Source of the DNA: Burkholderia latens
Lineage (GTDB): Bacteria > Pseudomonadota > Gammaproteobacteria > Burkholderiales > Burkholderiaceae
DNA: 64,000 nt
Direction: 5' to 3'
Assembly (NCBI RefSeq): GCF_001718795.1
Contig: NZ_CP013438.1
Coordinates: 1,302,001 to 1,366,000 of the forward strand
Under the pieces are notes generated by a model, which saw only the letters and a program-made list of their open reading frames with translations, had not been told where the DNA came from and ran no database searches. The first letter of the stretch is position 1. The number at the start of each line of letters is the position of its first letter. Shown here piece after piece: positions 17,560 through 25,829 of this stretch. The position numbers and the translations under genes are program-made.

Positions 17560-17584
17560 AGCCCCGCTTCGGCGGGGCTTTTTA
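17560..17584 (+). terminator. Rho-independent terminator
   Basis: An 8-bp stem AGCCCCGC / GCGGGGCT closes a TTCG tetraloop and is followed by a run of five T. A second hairpin (GGACGGC-ATTGC-GCCGTCC, about 17531-17549) precedes it. It ends the small secreted-protein transcript and lies between two convergent genes. Confidence 0.85.
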
Positions 17585-17602
17585 CTGGTCGACGCGCCGC
17601 GC

Positions 17603-17923
17603 TTACAGATAGCTGCAGACGTAGTCGAGCGTCTCGATCACTTCGATGTCGAACCGGCTCTTGCCCGGCACCGAGAACGATTCGCCGGCGCCGTAAGTCT
17701 GCCATTCGCTGCTGCCGTCGAGCTTCACGCGGCACTTGCCGGCCTGCACTTCCATCAATTCGGGTGCGTCCGTGCCGAAGTTGAGCGCGCACGGCAGGAT
17801 CACGCCGAGCGTCTTGCGCGTGCCGTCCGGGAAGAGCACGGTATGCGACACGCACTTGCCGTCGAAATAGACGTTCGCGCGCTTGACGACCGATACGTTG
17901 TCGAATTGGGTTGCACTGGTCAT
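17603..17923 (-). CDS. ppnP: Pyrimidine/purine nucleoside phosphorylase
   Basis: 106 residues, the full length of the PpnP (formerly DUF1255) family. It is a single cupin domain: [24 protein letters not shown] at the start, P-E-L-M-E-V-Q-A-G in the core and [17 protein letters not shown] near the end are signature stretches. The E. coli protein cleaves a broad range of nucleosides with phosphate. ATG 17923 has AGAGG a few bases upstream. It is a single cytoplasmic gene in salvage metabolism, convergent with the small secreted-protein gene. Confidence 0.92.
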   Translation of the reverse strand: MTSATQFDNVSVVKRANVYFDGKCVSHTVLFPDGTRKTLGVILPCALNFGTDAPELMEVQAGKCRVKLDGSSEWQTYGAGESFSVPGKSRFDIEVIETLDYVCSYL

Positions 17924-18121
17924 GTGATACCTCTGATTGCTGGATGCGGGATGCCGGATGGCGTGTTGTCGGCGGCCGGCCAGGGCGGCAGGCCGGCCGT
18001 TATGATACCGGCTCGCGGCGAGCGCGCCGCAATTGCTTGCCGCGCGCAATCCCCGCGGAAGGCGCTCGCCAGATAATCAGGATTGCGATTCGATCCACCA
18101 GCGGGGCACACCTGCTCCGGC

Positions 18122-19024
18122 TCATCCCAGCCCCTTGCGGCGCGCGGAATCGCGCAGGCAGTCGAGCAGCATCGCAGCGGCCGGCGTGAGCGGACTGTCG
18201 CGGCGCGTAATCACCTGCACCGATACGGCCGGCAGCCGCTCGCGGATCGGCAGCACGGCGAGCTTGTCGCGCGCCCACTCGCCTTGCAGCAGTTGCTCGG
18301 GCATCGATGCGATCAGGTCGGCGCCCGTCATCAGACTATGCGCGAGCCCGAAGCTCGGACATTCGACGACCCGTTGCGGCACCGGCAACCCATACGCAAC
18401 GAACGAATTGAACAGCACCTGCGTCGAGCTTTCCGGCGACGGATTCATCAGCCAGTCGGCTTCGACGAGATCGGCCAGCGACGTGGCCGATGCGAGCGGA
18501 TGCCCTTTGCGCGCGACGATCAGCGACCGGCTCGCATAGAGTTCTGCATGATCGAACTCGGCCGCGAGCAGCTCGGGCACCACGACGGCCACCGCGAAAT
18601 CGAGCGAGCCGTCGTGCAGCCGCGGCAGCGCGACGCCGGGGAACCCTTCGATCAGATTGACGCGCGCGACCGGAAAGCGCCGCCGGAACGCGCGGAATGC
18701 GTCGGGCAGGATCGTCACCGCAGCGGCCGGCGTGATGGCCGCGGCGACCGAGCCCGTCATCGCGCCCTGCGCCTGTTCGATGTCGTCACGCGCGCGCTGC
18801 ATTTCCGCGACGATCAACCGCGCCCGCACCTGCAGTTGCTGGCCGAACGCCGTAAGCTGCACGCCGCGCGCGGTGCGCACCACGAGCGACACGCCGAGCG
18901 CGATCTCCAGTTCCTTGACGGCTTTCGTCAGCGCCGCCGGCGACACGTTCAGGCGACGCGCGGCCGCGCGGATGCTCCCTTCTTCCGCGACGGTGACAAA
19001 CGCTTTCAGCTGATGGTATTTCAT
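18122..19024 (-). CDS. LysR-type transcriptional regulator of the M20 hydrolase/MHS transporter pair
   Basis: 300 residues. The helix-turn-helix reads V-A-E-E-G-S-I-R-A-A-A-R-R-L-N-V-S-P-A-A-L-T-K-A-V-K-E-L-E, resembling the CbbR/AbgR-like branch, followed by the usual co-inducer domain. It is divergent from the M20 amidohydrolase (191 bp between starts) and probably activates it and the downstream transporter. E. coli AbgR has the same relationship to aminobenzoyl-glutamate hydrolase and its transporter, so an acyl-amino acid is a plausible inducer (inference). Confidence 0.87.
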   Translation of the reverse strand: MKYHQLKAFVTVAEEGSIRAAARRLNVSPAALTKAVKELEIALGVSLVVRTARGVQLTAFGQQLQVRARLIVAEMQRARDDIEQAQGAMTGSVAAAITPAAAVTILPDAFRAFRRRFPVARVNLIEGFPGVALPRLHDGSLDFAVAVVVPELLAAEFDHAELYASRSLIVARKGHPLASATSLADLVEADWLMNPSPESSTQVLFNSFVAYGLPVPQRVVECPSFGLAHSLMTGADLIASMPEQLLQGEWARDKLAVLPIRERLPAVSVQVITRRDSPLTPAAAMLLDCLRDSARRKGLG

Positions 19025-19215
19025 GACCGCATGCCTGGAATCGTGGAAACGCGACGCCCGGCCAGACGCGGCGGCTCAGGGTATTCCCGAGCGGCAACCG
19101 GTGGTGAGCACCAAAGCAATTTAGCAGCTTCTGGTACCCGACAGAAATTTATATGCTTGGCCGTCATATCCGCGTCAAACGTCCATCCAGCCACACCCGC
19201 CCCACTGGAGACACC

Positions 19216-20400
19216 ATGCTGCAAGCCGTGAACCCCGTGATCCCCGGCATCGCCGCGATCGCCCCCGACCTGATCGAAGTGCGCCGCCGCATCCACGCGC
19301 ATCCCGAACTCGCGTTCGAGGAAACGCTGACGAGCAATCTCGTCGCCGAGCTGCTCGCCGGCTGGGGCTACGAAGTGCATCGCGGCATCGGCAAGACCGG
19401 CGTCGTCGGCGTGCTGCGCGAAGGCCAGAGCGCACGCACCGTCGGGCTGCGCGCCGACATGGACGCGCTGCCGCTCGCCGAAACCACCGGCCTGCCTTAC
19501 GCGAGCCGCCACGCGAACAAGATGCACGCGTGCGGCCACGACGGTCACACGGCAATGCTGCTGTGCGCGGCGCGCCATCTCGCGGCGACGCGCCAGTTCT
19601 CGGGCACGCTGAACCTGATCTTCCAGCCGGCCGAGGAAAATTTCGGCGGTGCGAAGTCGATGATGGACGACGGCCTGTTCGACCGCTTTCCGTGCGACGC
19701 GATTTTCGCGATCCACAACATGCCGGGCCGCGCCGCCGGCGACATGGCGTTCCGCAGCGGCGCCGCAATGGCGTCGGCCGACCGCGTGACGATCACGCTG
19801 CGCGGCGTCGGTGGTCACGGCGCGATGCCGCACTTCGCGCGCGATCCGATGTCGGCCGCGGGCAGCATCATGGTCGCACTGCAGACGATCGTCGCGCGCG
19901 AGGTCGACGCGCAGCATGCGGCCGTGATTACGGTCGGCAGCGTGCAGGCCGGCGAAACCTTCAACATCATTCCCGAATCCGTCGTGATGAAGCTGTCGGT
20001 GCGCGCGCTGAATGCCGACGTGCGCACGCTGCTCGCACGCCGCATCGAAGCGCTTGCGAAAGGCCAGGCGGAGAGCTTCGGCGTCACGGCCGAAGTGGAT
20101 TACGACTACGGCTACCCGGTCCTCGTGAACCATCCCGAGCCGACCGCGTTCGCCGCCGACATCGCGCGCCAGATGCTCGGCGCCGAGCGCGTCGAGACCG
20201 ACGCCGCGCCGCTGATGGGCAGCGAGGACTTTGCGTTCATGCTCGAAGCGCGCCCCGGCTGCTATGCGTTCATCGGCAACGGGATCGGCAGCAAGGGCGG
20301 CTGCATGGTGCACAACCCTGGCTACGACTTCAACGACGACATTCTCGCGATCGGCGCGAGCTACTGGGTCCGCGTCGCCGAAGCCTGGCTCGCGGCCTGA
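19216..20400 (+). CDS. M20 family amidohydrolase (hippurate hydrolase-like)
   Basis: 394 residues, a cytoplasmic metal-dependent amidase that releases an amino acid from an N-acyl amino acid. Metal-site motifs are present: G-L-R-A-D-M-D-A-L-P near residue 78, M-H-A-C-G-H-D-G-H-T (C106, H108), Q-P-A-E-E at 138-141 with the catalytic glutamate, and a later histidine in the G-G-H-G-A-M-P dimer-contact motif. These match the hippurate hydrolase / IAA-amino acid hydrolase branch. The ATG at 19216 has GGAG upstream; an in-frame start 21 codons earlier lacks one. It precedes an MHS transporter by 43 bp in what looks like a scavenging operon. Confidence 0.9.
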   Translation: MLQAVNPVIPGIAAIAPDLIEVRRRIHAHPELAFEETLTSNLVAELLAGWGYEVHRGIGKTGVVGVLREGQSARTVGLRADMDALPLAETTGLPYASRHANKMHACGHDGHTAMLLCAARHLAATRQFSGTLNLIFQPAEENFGGAKSMMDDGLFDRFPCDAIFAIHNMPGRAAGDMAFRSGAAMASADRVTITLRGVGGHGAMPHFARDPMSAAGSIMVALQTIVAREVDAQHAAVITVGSVQAGETFNIIPESVVMKLSVRALNADVRTLLARRIEALAKGQAESFGVTAEVDYDYGYPVLVNHPEPTAFAADIARQMLGAERVETDAAPLMGSEDFAFMLEARPGCYAFIGNGIGSKGGCMVHNPGYDFNDDILAIGASYWVRVAEAWLAA

Positions 20401-20443
20401 CGGCCCTTCATCACGCAGTTCCGCGCCTCAGCAGGGGAACCTC

Positions 20444-21769
20444 ATGGAAACGTCCGCCCTTCCGTTGTCCGGCTCGCCGGCCGATGCCCGCGCCGCCGCG
20501 AAGAAACGCCGCCTGATCGCGGCGGCCGCCGTCGGCAACGCGCTCGAGTTCTACGACTTCACGGTCTACAGCTTCTTCGCGATCCTGATCGGCAAGCTGT
20601 TCTTTCCGGTGCATTCGTCGTTCGGTCAGTTGATGCTGGCGGTCGCGAGCTTCGGCGTCGGCTTCGTCACGCGCCCGCTCGGCGGCCTCGTGATCGGCAT
20701 GTACGCGGATCGTGCGGGCCGCAAGAAAGCGATGATTCTCACGCTGCTGCTGATGGCGCTCGGCACCGCGACGATCGCGGTCGCGCCGACCTTCGCGCAG
20801 ATCGGCATCGCCGCGCCGCTGCTGCTCGTGCTTGCACGCCTGGTGCAAGGGTTCGCATCGGGCGGCGAAGTGGGCGCGTCGACGACGCTGCTGCTCGAAC
20901 AGGCGCCGCAGCATCGCCGCGGTTTCTATGCATCGTTCCAGTTCTCGAGCCAGGGGCTCGCGGCGCTCGCGGGGGCGCTTACCGGCGTCGCGCTGACGTC
21001 GACGCTCAATGCCGCCCAGCTCGAAAGCTGGGGCTGGCGCGTGCCGTTCGTCATCGGCACGCTGTTCGTGCCGCTCGGTTACTGGCTGCGCCGCACCGTC
21101 GAGGAGGTGCCCGCCGCGACACCCGCCGCCGCACACGCATCCGGCGAGAAGGTCGCATCGCTGCCGCTCGCCGACGTGCTGCGCCATCACGGCAAGGCCG
21201 TGTTTGCGGGCCACGGCGTGACGATCGGCGGCACGTCGATCCACTACATCATCGTGTTCTACATGGCGATCTACGGCGTGCAGGTGCTGCATCTGCCGAC
21301 CTGGCTGTCAATGACGGCCGGCTGCGTCGCCGGTGCGATTTTGATGCTCGTGACGCCGATCGGCGGGCATCTGTCCGATGTGTTCGGCCGCAACCGGATC
21401 GTATGGTGGACGCGCATCGTGCTGATGGTCGCGATCTATCCGTCGTTCATCGCGCTGAACCGGTGGCCGGGTGCTGCATCGCTGCTCTCGATCATCGCCG
21501 CGCTGTCGATCGTGCATGCAATCAACATCGGGGCGACGGGCGCGATGCTCGGAGAGCTGTTTCCGCGTGCTGTGCGGGCGACGGGCGGTGCGCTGGTGTA
21601 TAGCGTGGGCGTCGCGATCTTCGGCGGCTTCGCGCAGTTCTTCGTCACCTGGCTGATCGCGGCGACAGGCAATCCGAATGCGCCTGCGTGGTATGCGATC
21701 GGCTGTGGCGCGCTGACGCTGCTCGCGATTCGGTGCATGGACGAGAAGGCCGGGAAGGCGCTCGATTGA
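20444..21769 (+). CDS. MFS transporter, metabolite:H+ symporter (MHS) family
   Basis: 441 residues with 12 membrane helices. The family signatures G-N-A-L-E-F-Y-D-F-T-V-Y-S-F-F in helix 1, R-P-L-G-G-L-V-I-G-M-Y-A-D-R-A-G-R-K-K in the 2-3 loop and L-V-Q-G-F-A-S-G-G-E-V-G-A-S-T-T in helix 4 place it with ProP, KgtP, citrate and shikimate carriers. It probably imports the acyl-amino acid or organic acid used by the M20 hydrolase 43 bp upstream. The ATG at 20444 follows AGGGGAAC. Inner membrane. Confidence 0.88.
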   Translation: METSALPLSGSPADARAAAKKRRLIAAAAVGNALEFYDFTVYSFFAILIGKLFFPVHSSFGQLMLAVASFGVGFVTRPLGGLVIGMYADRAGRKKAMILTLLLMALGTATIAVAPTFAQIGIAAPLLLVLARLVQGFASGGEVGASTTLLLEQAPQHRRGFYASFQFSSQGLAALAGALTGVALTSTLNAAQLESWGWRVPFVIGTLFVPLGYWLRRTVEEVPAATPAAAHASGEKVASLPLADVLRHHGKAVFAGHGVTIGGTSIHYIIVFYMAIYGVQVLHLPTWLSMTAGCVAGAILMLVTPIGGHLSDVFGRNRIVWWTRIVLMVAIYPSFIALNRWPGAASLLSIIAALSIVHAINIGATGAMLGELFPRAVRATGGALVYSVGVAIFGGFAQFFVTWLIAATGNPNAPAWYAIGCGALTLLAIRCMDEKAGKALD

Positions 21770-21834
21770 CTGGCGCGCGATGCGCTGTGCGGCAGTCGTT
21801 GACGCGCCAAACGCGCATCGGGCATGATCGTCCC

Positions 21835-21921
21835 ATGCACAACGCAACGACGCCTCTTCCGACGACCACGCGCACGACCGCCTTCGGCGGGCCGGTGTCG
21901 CGATCGCGCGCAAGGTCGTAG
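21835..21921 (+). CDS. Candidate threonine-rich leader peptide (28 aa)
   Basis: A 28-codon frame with seven threonines, all between residues 5 and 15 (T-T-P-L-P-T-T-T-R-T-T), ending A-F-G-G-P-V-S-R-S-R-A-R-S and TAG. A TTGACG (21799-21804) and CATGAT (21823-21828), 18 bp apart, would start transcription at or next to the ATG, so the peptide may be translated leaderless. A GC hairpin and T-rich tract follow it (21938-21972), then the hydrolase gene. This is the layout of an amino-acid attenuator, although the downstream gene has no obvious threonine link. It could also be a chance frame. Confidence 0.4.
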   Translation: MHNATTPLPTTTRTTAFGGPVSRSRARS

Positions 21922-21937
21922 CGTCCCGATTCCCACA

Positions 21938-21972
21938 GGCCCCGCCGGTTCCGGACGGGGTCTCGTCGTTTC
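21938..21972 (+). promoter_or_regulatory. Hairpin and T-rich tract, possible attenuator before the hydrolase
   Basis: The arms CCCCG (21940-21944) and CGGGG (21956-21960) enclose CCGG-TT-CCGG-A, forming a nearly continuous stem, followed by TCTCGTCGTTTCTC. Upstream, GGCGGGCC inside the leader ORF (about 21884-21891) could pair with the left arm and so act as an antiterminator. This is read by eye; folding energies were not computed. Confidence 0.4.
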
Positions 21973-22004
21973 TCCGTCCGTGCCAGTCCTTCAGGAGAAA
22001 CGCA

Positions 22005-22547
22005 ATGTCCGAAGCCCCTTCCCCGAAACGTGCGCTGCTCGTCATCGACATGCAGGTCGGTCTGTTCGACGGCCCCGATCGTCCACATGACGGCGAACGC
22101 GTGCTGGCCAGGATCAACCGGCTGATTCGCCGCGCGCATGACGCCGGTGCTCCGGTGTTTGCCGTGCGTCACACCGGCCCGGACGGCTCACCGAGCGCGC
22201 CCGATGCGCCGCTGGCCGCGTTGCTGCCGGACCTCGCGATCGATACGGCACGCGATATCGTGTTCAACAAGACTCGGCCGAGCTGCTTCGCCGGCACGCG
22301 GCTTGCGGAATGGCTGCACGCGGCCGGGATCGGCGAAATCGCGATTACGGGAATGAAGACGCAGTACTGCATCGACACGACCTGCCGTGCGGCCGCCGAT
22401 CTCGGCTTTCGCGCGGTGCTCGTCGCCGATGCGCACACCTGCATGGATACGCCCGACCTTCCGGCCGGGCGGATCATCGCGCATCACAATGCGACGCTTG
22501 GCGGACCCTTTGCGACGTTGACGACGACCGACGCGTGCGGGTTCTGA
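22005..22547 (+). CDS. Cysteine hydrolase of the isochorismatase-like family
   Basis: 180 residues, a single Rossmann-like hydrolase domain. The catalytic triad of the nicotinamidase/carbamoylase branch is complete: D15 in L-V-I-D-M-Q, K89 in V-F-N-K-T-R and the nucleophile C122 in I-T-G-M-K-T-Q-Y-C. Such enzymes hydrolyse amides or carbamoyl groups; the substrate here is unknown. ATG 22005 has AGGAGAAA upstream. It is preceded by a possible attenuator with a Thr-rich leader ORF. It differs from the related protein at 50608, which lacks the cysteine. Confidence 0.87.
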   Translation: MSEAPSPKRALLVIDMQVGLFDGPDRPHDGERVLARINRLIRRAHDAGAPVFAVRHTGPDGSPSAPDAPLAALLPDLAIDTARDIVFNKTRPSCFAGTRLAEWLHAAGIGEIAITGMKTQYCIDTTCRAAADLGFRAVLVADAHTCMDTPDLPAGRIIAHHNATLGGPFATLTTTDACGF

Positions 22548-22795
22548 TGCACGACGCTGGCCGGACCACGATACATGAGGGCGCACGTTGCGATCGCTTC
22601 GTCAGCAAAGATCGGCCGCGTGCATTGCTTCGATGCTTGACGATGCGCCGCGGACTGAAACGATCGTCATCGAAGGCATTGTGTCTGCTGACAGGGATTC
22701 GCCGAGCCGCGTCGATACCGCGACGATCCGCAAACCCCGCAAGCGGGAAAGGCACGGGCCGCCCTCACCGTGCGTTGCCTGCACCAAGCCCGCGC

Positions 22796-23899
22796 TCAGA
22801 ACGTATGCATCATCCCGACATACGCACCCGTCTGCGACTCGCCCGTCATCGGGCTCGTGCCCGACGTCGCATCCCGCGGCGACGCGAGCAGCGAGAAGTT
22901 CGAATTCCCGCCGTTGCGCACGTACGCGACGGTCCCATACAGGAACGTGCGCTTCGACAGGTTGTACGTCGTCCCGAGCACGTACATGATCGCGTGCCCC
23001 GACGGATCGTGCGACGCATCGCCGCCGCCGTCGCCGACCTTCACGTAATACCCGCCGCCCGTCACGGCCCACTGCGGCGTAGCCGTATAAGTCGCACCGA
23101 GCCAGTAATGATCCGCGCGATCGGCCACGCCGGCAGGACTGTCCGGCGTCTGGTAGTGCGTATACGCGCCCTGGATCTTGAACTTCGACACCTTCACGTT
23201 CGCGCCGACGAAATACTCTCGCGAAGCCGTGAAAATGTTGCTGAACTTGCCGTTGTTGTCGCGCAGCTCGTCGTAGATGCCGCGCACGTCGAGCACCGGC
23301 GAATGGTACGAGATCATGATCCCGTCCGAGCGGCCGAAGTCGTCGGCCGCGCCGTAGTTGAAACCGCGCGACTGATTGCCGAACGCATATTGCGCCTGCA
23401 CGTCGAAGCCGCCGATCACCGGGCTGTGATATTCGATGTTGTTGCTGCTCTGCTGCCAGTTACGGCCGCGCACGAGCGACGCGGACGAAAACGCCTGTTG
23501 CACGAACGGGTCGAATTCCCACACGCCGTCACTATCGATGAACAGATTGCGGCCGGCCTGCAGCTGCCCCCACGTATCGCTCTTCAACCCGACATACGCG
23601 CGGCGCGACCACATGCGTCCGCCGCCCGTCGTGCCGTTCATCACCTGGAACGCGGTTTCCAGGTTGAAGACCGTCGACATCCCGCCGCCGAGATCCTCGA
23701 AACCCTTCAGCCCGAACATGCTCGTGCCCCAGTCGCCGCCTTCCGCGCTCCAGCGCGTCGAACTGCCGTTCGGGGTCGCGATGTGGTTCAGGTATTCGAT
23801 GCCGCCGTCGATCCGGCCGTACAGTGTGACGCTCGTTTGTGCAAACGCAGCCGCCGGCGTGGCGGCCGCAATCAGCCATGCGAAGTATTTGAGTCGCAA
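22796..23899 (-). CDS. Outer-membrane porin, OmpC/Omp32 type
   Basis: 367 residues. The signal peptide (R-L-K-Y-F-A-W-L-I-A-A-A-T-P-A-A-A-F-A) is followed by Q-T-S-V-T-L-Y-G-R-I-D-G-G-I-E-Y, the universal start of betaproteobacterial porins. The rest alternates in beta strands with G-L-K-G-F-E-D-L-G-G-G and R-R-A-Y-V-G-L-K loops, and ends G-A-Y-V-G-M-M-H-T-F with the C-terminal phenylalanine needed for outer-membrane assembly. A TTG start at 23899 is chosen because a GAGGGGG site precedes it and it opens a clean signal peptide; longer in-frame starts put arginines in front. It forms trimeric diffusion pores. It lies downstream of the DoxX gene on the same strand. Confidence 0.9.
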   Translation of the reverse strand: MRLKYFAWLIAAATPAAAFAQTSVTLYGRIDGGIEYLNHIATPNGSSTRWSAEGGDWGTSMFGLKGFEDLGGGMSTVFNLETAFQVMNGTTGGGRMWSRRAYVGLKSDTWGQLQAGRNLFIDSDGVWEFDPFVQQAFSSASLVRGRNWQQSSNNIEYHSPVIGGFDVQAQYAFGNQSRGFNYGAADDFGRSDGIMISYHSPVLDVRGIYDELRDNNGKFSNIFTASREYFVGANVKVSKFKIQGAYTHYQTPDSPAGVADRADHYWLGATYTATPQWAVTGGGYYVKVGDGGGDASHDPSGHAIMYVLGTTYNLSKRTFLYGTVAYVRNGGNSNFSLLASPRDATSGTSPMTGESQTGAYVGMMHTF

Positions 23900-23962
23900 A
23901 ATGATGCCCCCTCGGAGTCTCGACCGTCCGACCCGCGCGCTGTGCACGGGCCGGCAGTCCGT

Positions 23963-24382
23963 TCACCCGCGATCGACCGAAAAACGTCCGGGGCCCGCCG
24001 CGCACAGCGCGAGCAAGCCGCCCGAGATCGCGATGTTCTTGTAGAAATGAATCATGTTGTTGATCTGCTCGCCGCCGGCCATCGTCCAGTAGTGGTGGCC
24101 GATGACCGCGGTGCCGATCGTGTACAGCGCAAGCAGCAGCGCGAGCGGCCGCGTCTGAAAGCCGACGAGCAGCGCGATGCCGACGAACAACTCCATCACG
24201 ACGGAGATCGCCGCCGAAACGATCGGCGCCGGCGCACCCTCGCTTCCCATGAACGCGATCGTACCGGAGAAGTCGACGATCTTCTTCCAGCCGAACATCA
24301 CGAACAGGATCACGAGCAGGATTCGGGACAACAGCAGCAGCACATCGCGCTGGGACGCGAGAAACGGTTGATTCGGTGTCAT
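23963..24382 (-). CDS. DoxX family membrane protein
   Basis: 139 residues with four membrane helices. S-R-I-L-L-V-I-L-F-V-M-F-G-W-K-K-I near the start and H-F-Y-K-N-I-A-I-S-G-G-L-L at the end are typical of DoxX/YphA proteins. Members occur beside redox enzymes, but a general function is not established. ATG 24382 lacks a strong ribosome-binding site. It lies between the glucose dehydrogenase operon (167 bp upstream) and the porin, all on the minus strand; a functional link to electron transfer from GDH is possible but unproven. Confidence 0.82.
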   Translation of the reverse strand: MTPNQPFLASQRDVLLLLSRILLVILFVMFGWKKIVDFSGTIAFMGSEGAPAPIVSAAISVVMELFVGIALLVGFQTRPLALLLALYTIGTAVIGHHYWTMAGGEQINNMIHFYKNIAISGGLLALCAAGPGRFSVDRG

Positions 24383-24549
24383 GGTGTGATCAACGAAAGC
24401 GATGCGCGCAAGCAACCGCACGCACCGGATTGCCAATGAACCAGGACGGGCGGCCGTCTGGGCCGCCCGCCGCGCTCTGCAACAACCGGCATCGGGGCCA
24501 ACCGATGTGCTGTGCTCCTCCTGTCAGTGCTGCGGCGACTGCGCACGCG

Positions 24550-25827
24550 TCAACGCGCCTTCGCGACGTCCTGCTCGGTCACCTTCGCGGCCGGATTGCC
24601 GAACTGCCCCGTCACGTAGTTCGCCAGCGCGGCGATCTGCGCATCCGTCAGCTCGTTGCGGAACGCGGGCATCCCGACGTCTTCGCTGCCGGCTTTACGC
24701 TCGACCCCGTTCAGGATCACCTGCACGAGGTTCGTCGGATTCGGCGCACCGACCGTCGAATTGTGGAATAGCGACGGATAGTAGCCGTCCGGCGTGCCCT
24801 TGCCTTGCATCTGGTGGCACGTCGCGCAGTTGCCGAGGTACAGCCGGGCCGGGTCGATGCCCGACGACGCGAGCGGCACGCCGCGCAGCTTCAGCCCGTC
24901 TTCCGCGGGCTTGCCCCAAGACGAACGCGACTGCTTTGCATCGCCGTTGGCGACGGCTGGCACCGTCCGGATGTACGTCGCGATCGCGCCGATATCGGCG
25001 TCGGTCATCTTCGAGAAGCTGTGCTCGACCGCTTCGGCCATCGGGCCGGCCGCCTGCGCGACGCCCGGCACGCTGCCGGTACGCAGGTACTGGACGAGCT
25101 GCTGCTGCGTCCAGCCGCCGATCCCCGCGTTCGGGTCCGACGTGATGTTGTAGCCGTCCCAGCCCGCCAGCACCGAGCCGGACAGGAAGCTGCCGCCCGT
25201 CTCGTCGAGCGACTTCTCCTGCATCGCGATACCGCGCGGCGTGTGGCACGTGCTGCAGTGCGCGAGGCCCTGCACCAGGTACGCGCCACGATTCCACTCG
25301 GCGCTCTGCGACGGTTTCGGCTGGTACGCGCCGTCTTTCAGGAACAGCCAGTTCCAGATCTTCAGCGGCCAGCGCATGCTCAGCAGCGCCGGAATCTCGT
25401 TCTTCGGCGGCGCCTGCTTCACCGGCTCGACGCCATGCATGAAGTACGCGTACAACGCCTGCACGTCGTCGTCGTTGATCTTCGCGTACGACACGTACGG
25501 CATCGCCGGATACAGGTTGTCGCCGTTCTTCGACACCCCGTGACGCACGGCGCGTTCGAAGTCCTCGAACGTCCACTTGCCGATACCGGTATCCGGATCC
25601 GGCGTGATGTTGCTCGTATAGATCTTGCCGAGTTTCGGCACCGGCATCGCGAGACCGCCCGCGAACGGTTTGCCGCCCTTCGCGGTGTGGCAAGCCATGC
25701 AGTCGCCGGCGACCGCGAGATATTCGCCGCGCTTGATCTGCGCGGGATCCGCGGAATCGGCCGCGCGCACGAGGCCCGGCAGCGCGACACAGCCCGCGAG
25801 GAGGAAGGTGAGAGTAGATTTCCGCAC
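24550..25827 (-). CDS. FAD glucose dehydrogenase, triheme cytochrome c (beta) subunit
   Basis: 425 residues. After a signal peptide (to about A23) come three c-type heme sites: C-M-A-C-H at 43-47, C-S-T-C-H at 191-195 and C-A-T-C-H at 334-338. This is the membrane-attached electron-transfer subunit that passes electrons from the alpha subunit's FAD and Fe-S cluster to quinone. Length and heme spacing equal those of gluconate/alcohol dehydrogenase cytochrome subunits. The GTG start at 25827 lies 2 bp after the alpha stop with GAAGGAAG upstream, so the subunits are translationally coupled. Last gene of the gamma-alpha-beta operon. Confidence 0.93.
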   Translation of the reverse strand: MRKSTLTFLLAGCVALPGLVRAADSADPAQIKRGEYLAVAGDCMACHTAKGGKPFAGGLAMPVPKLGKIYTSNITPDPDTGIGKWTFEDFERAVRHGVSKNGDNLYPAMPYVSYAKINDDDVQALYAYFMHGVEPVKQAPPKNEIPALLSMRWPLKIWNWLFLKDGAYQPKPSQSAEWNRGAYLVQGLAHCSTCHTPRGIAMQEKSLDETGGSFLSGSVLAGWDGYNITSDPNAGIGGWTQQQLVQYLRTGSVPGVAQAAGPMAEAVEHSFSKMTDADIGAIATYIRTVPAVANGDAKQSRSSWGKPAEDGLKLRGVPLASSGIDPARLYLGNCATCHQMQGKGTPDGYYPSLFHNSTVGAPNPTNLVQVILNGVERKAGSEDVGMPAFRNELTDAQIAALANYVTGQFGNPAAKVTEQDVAKAR

Positions 25828-25829
25828 GG

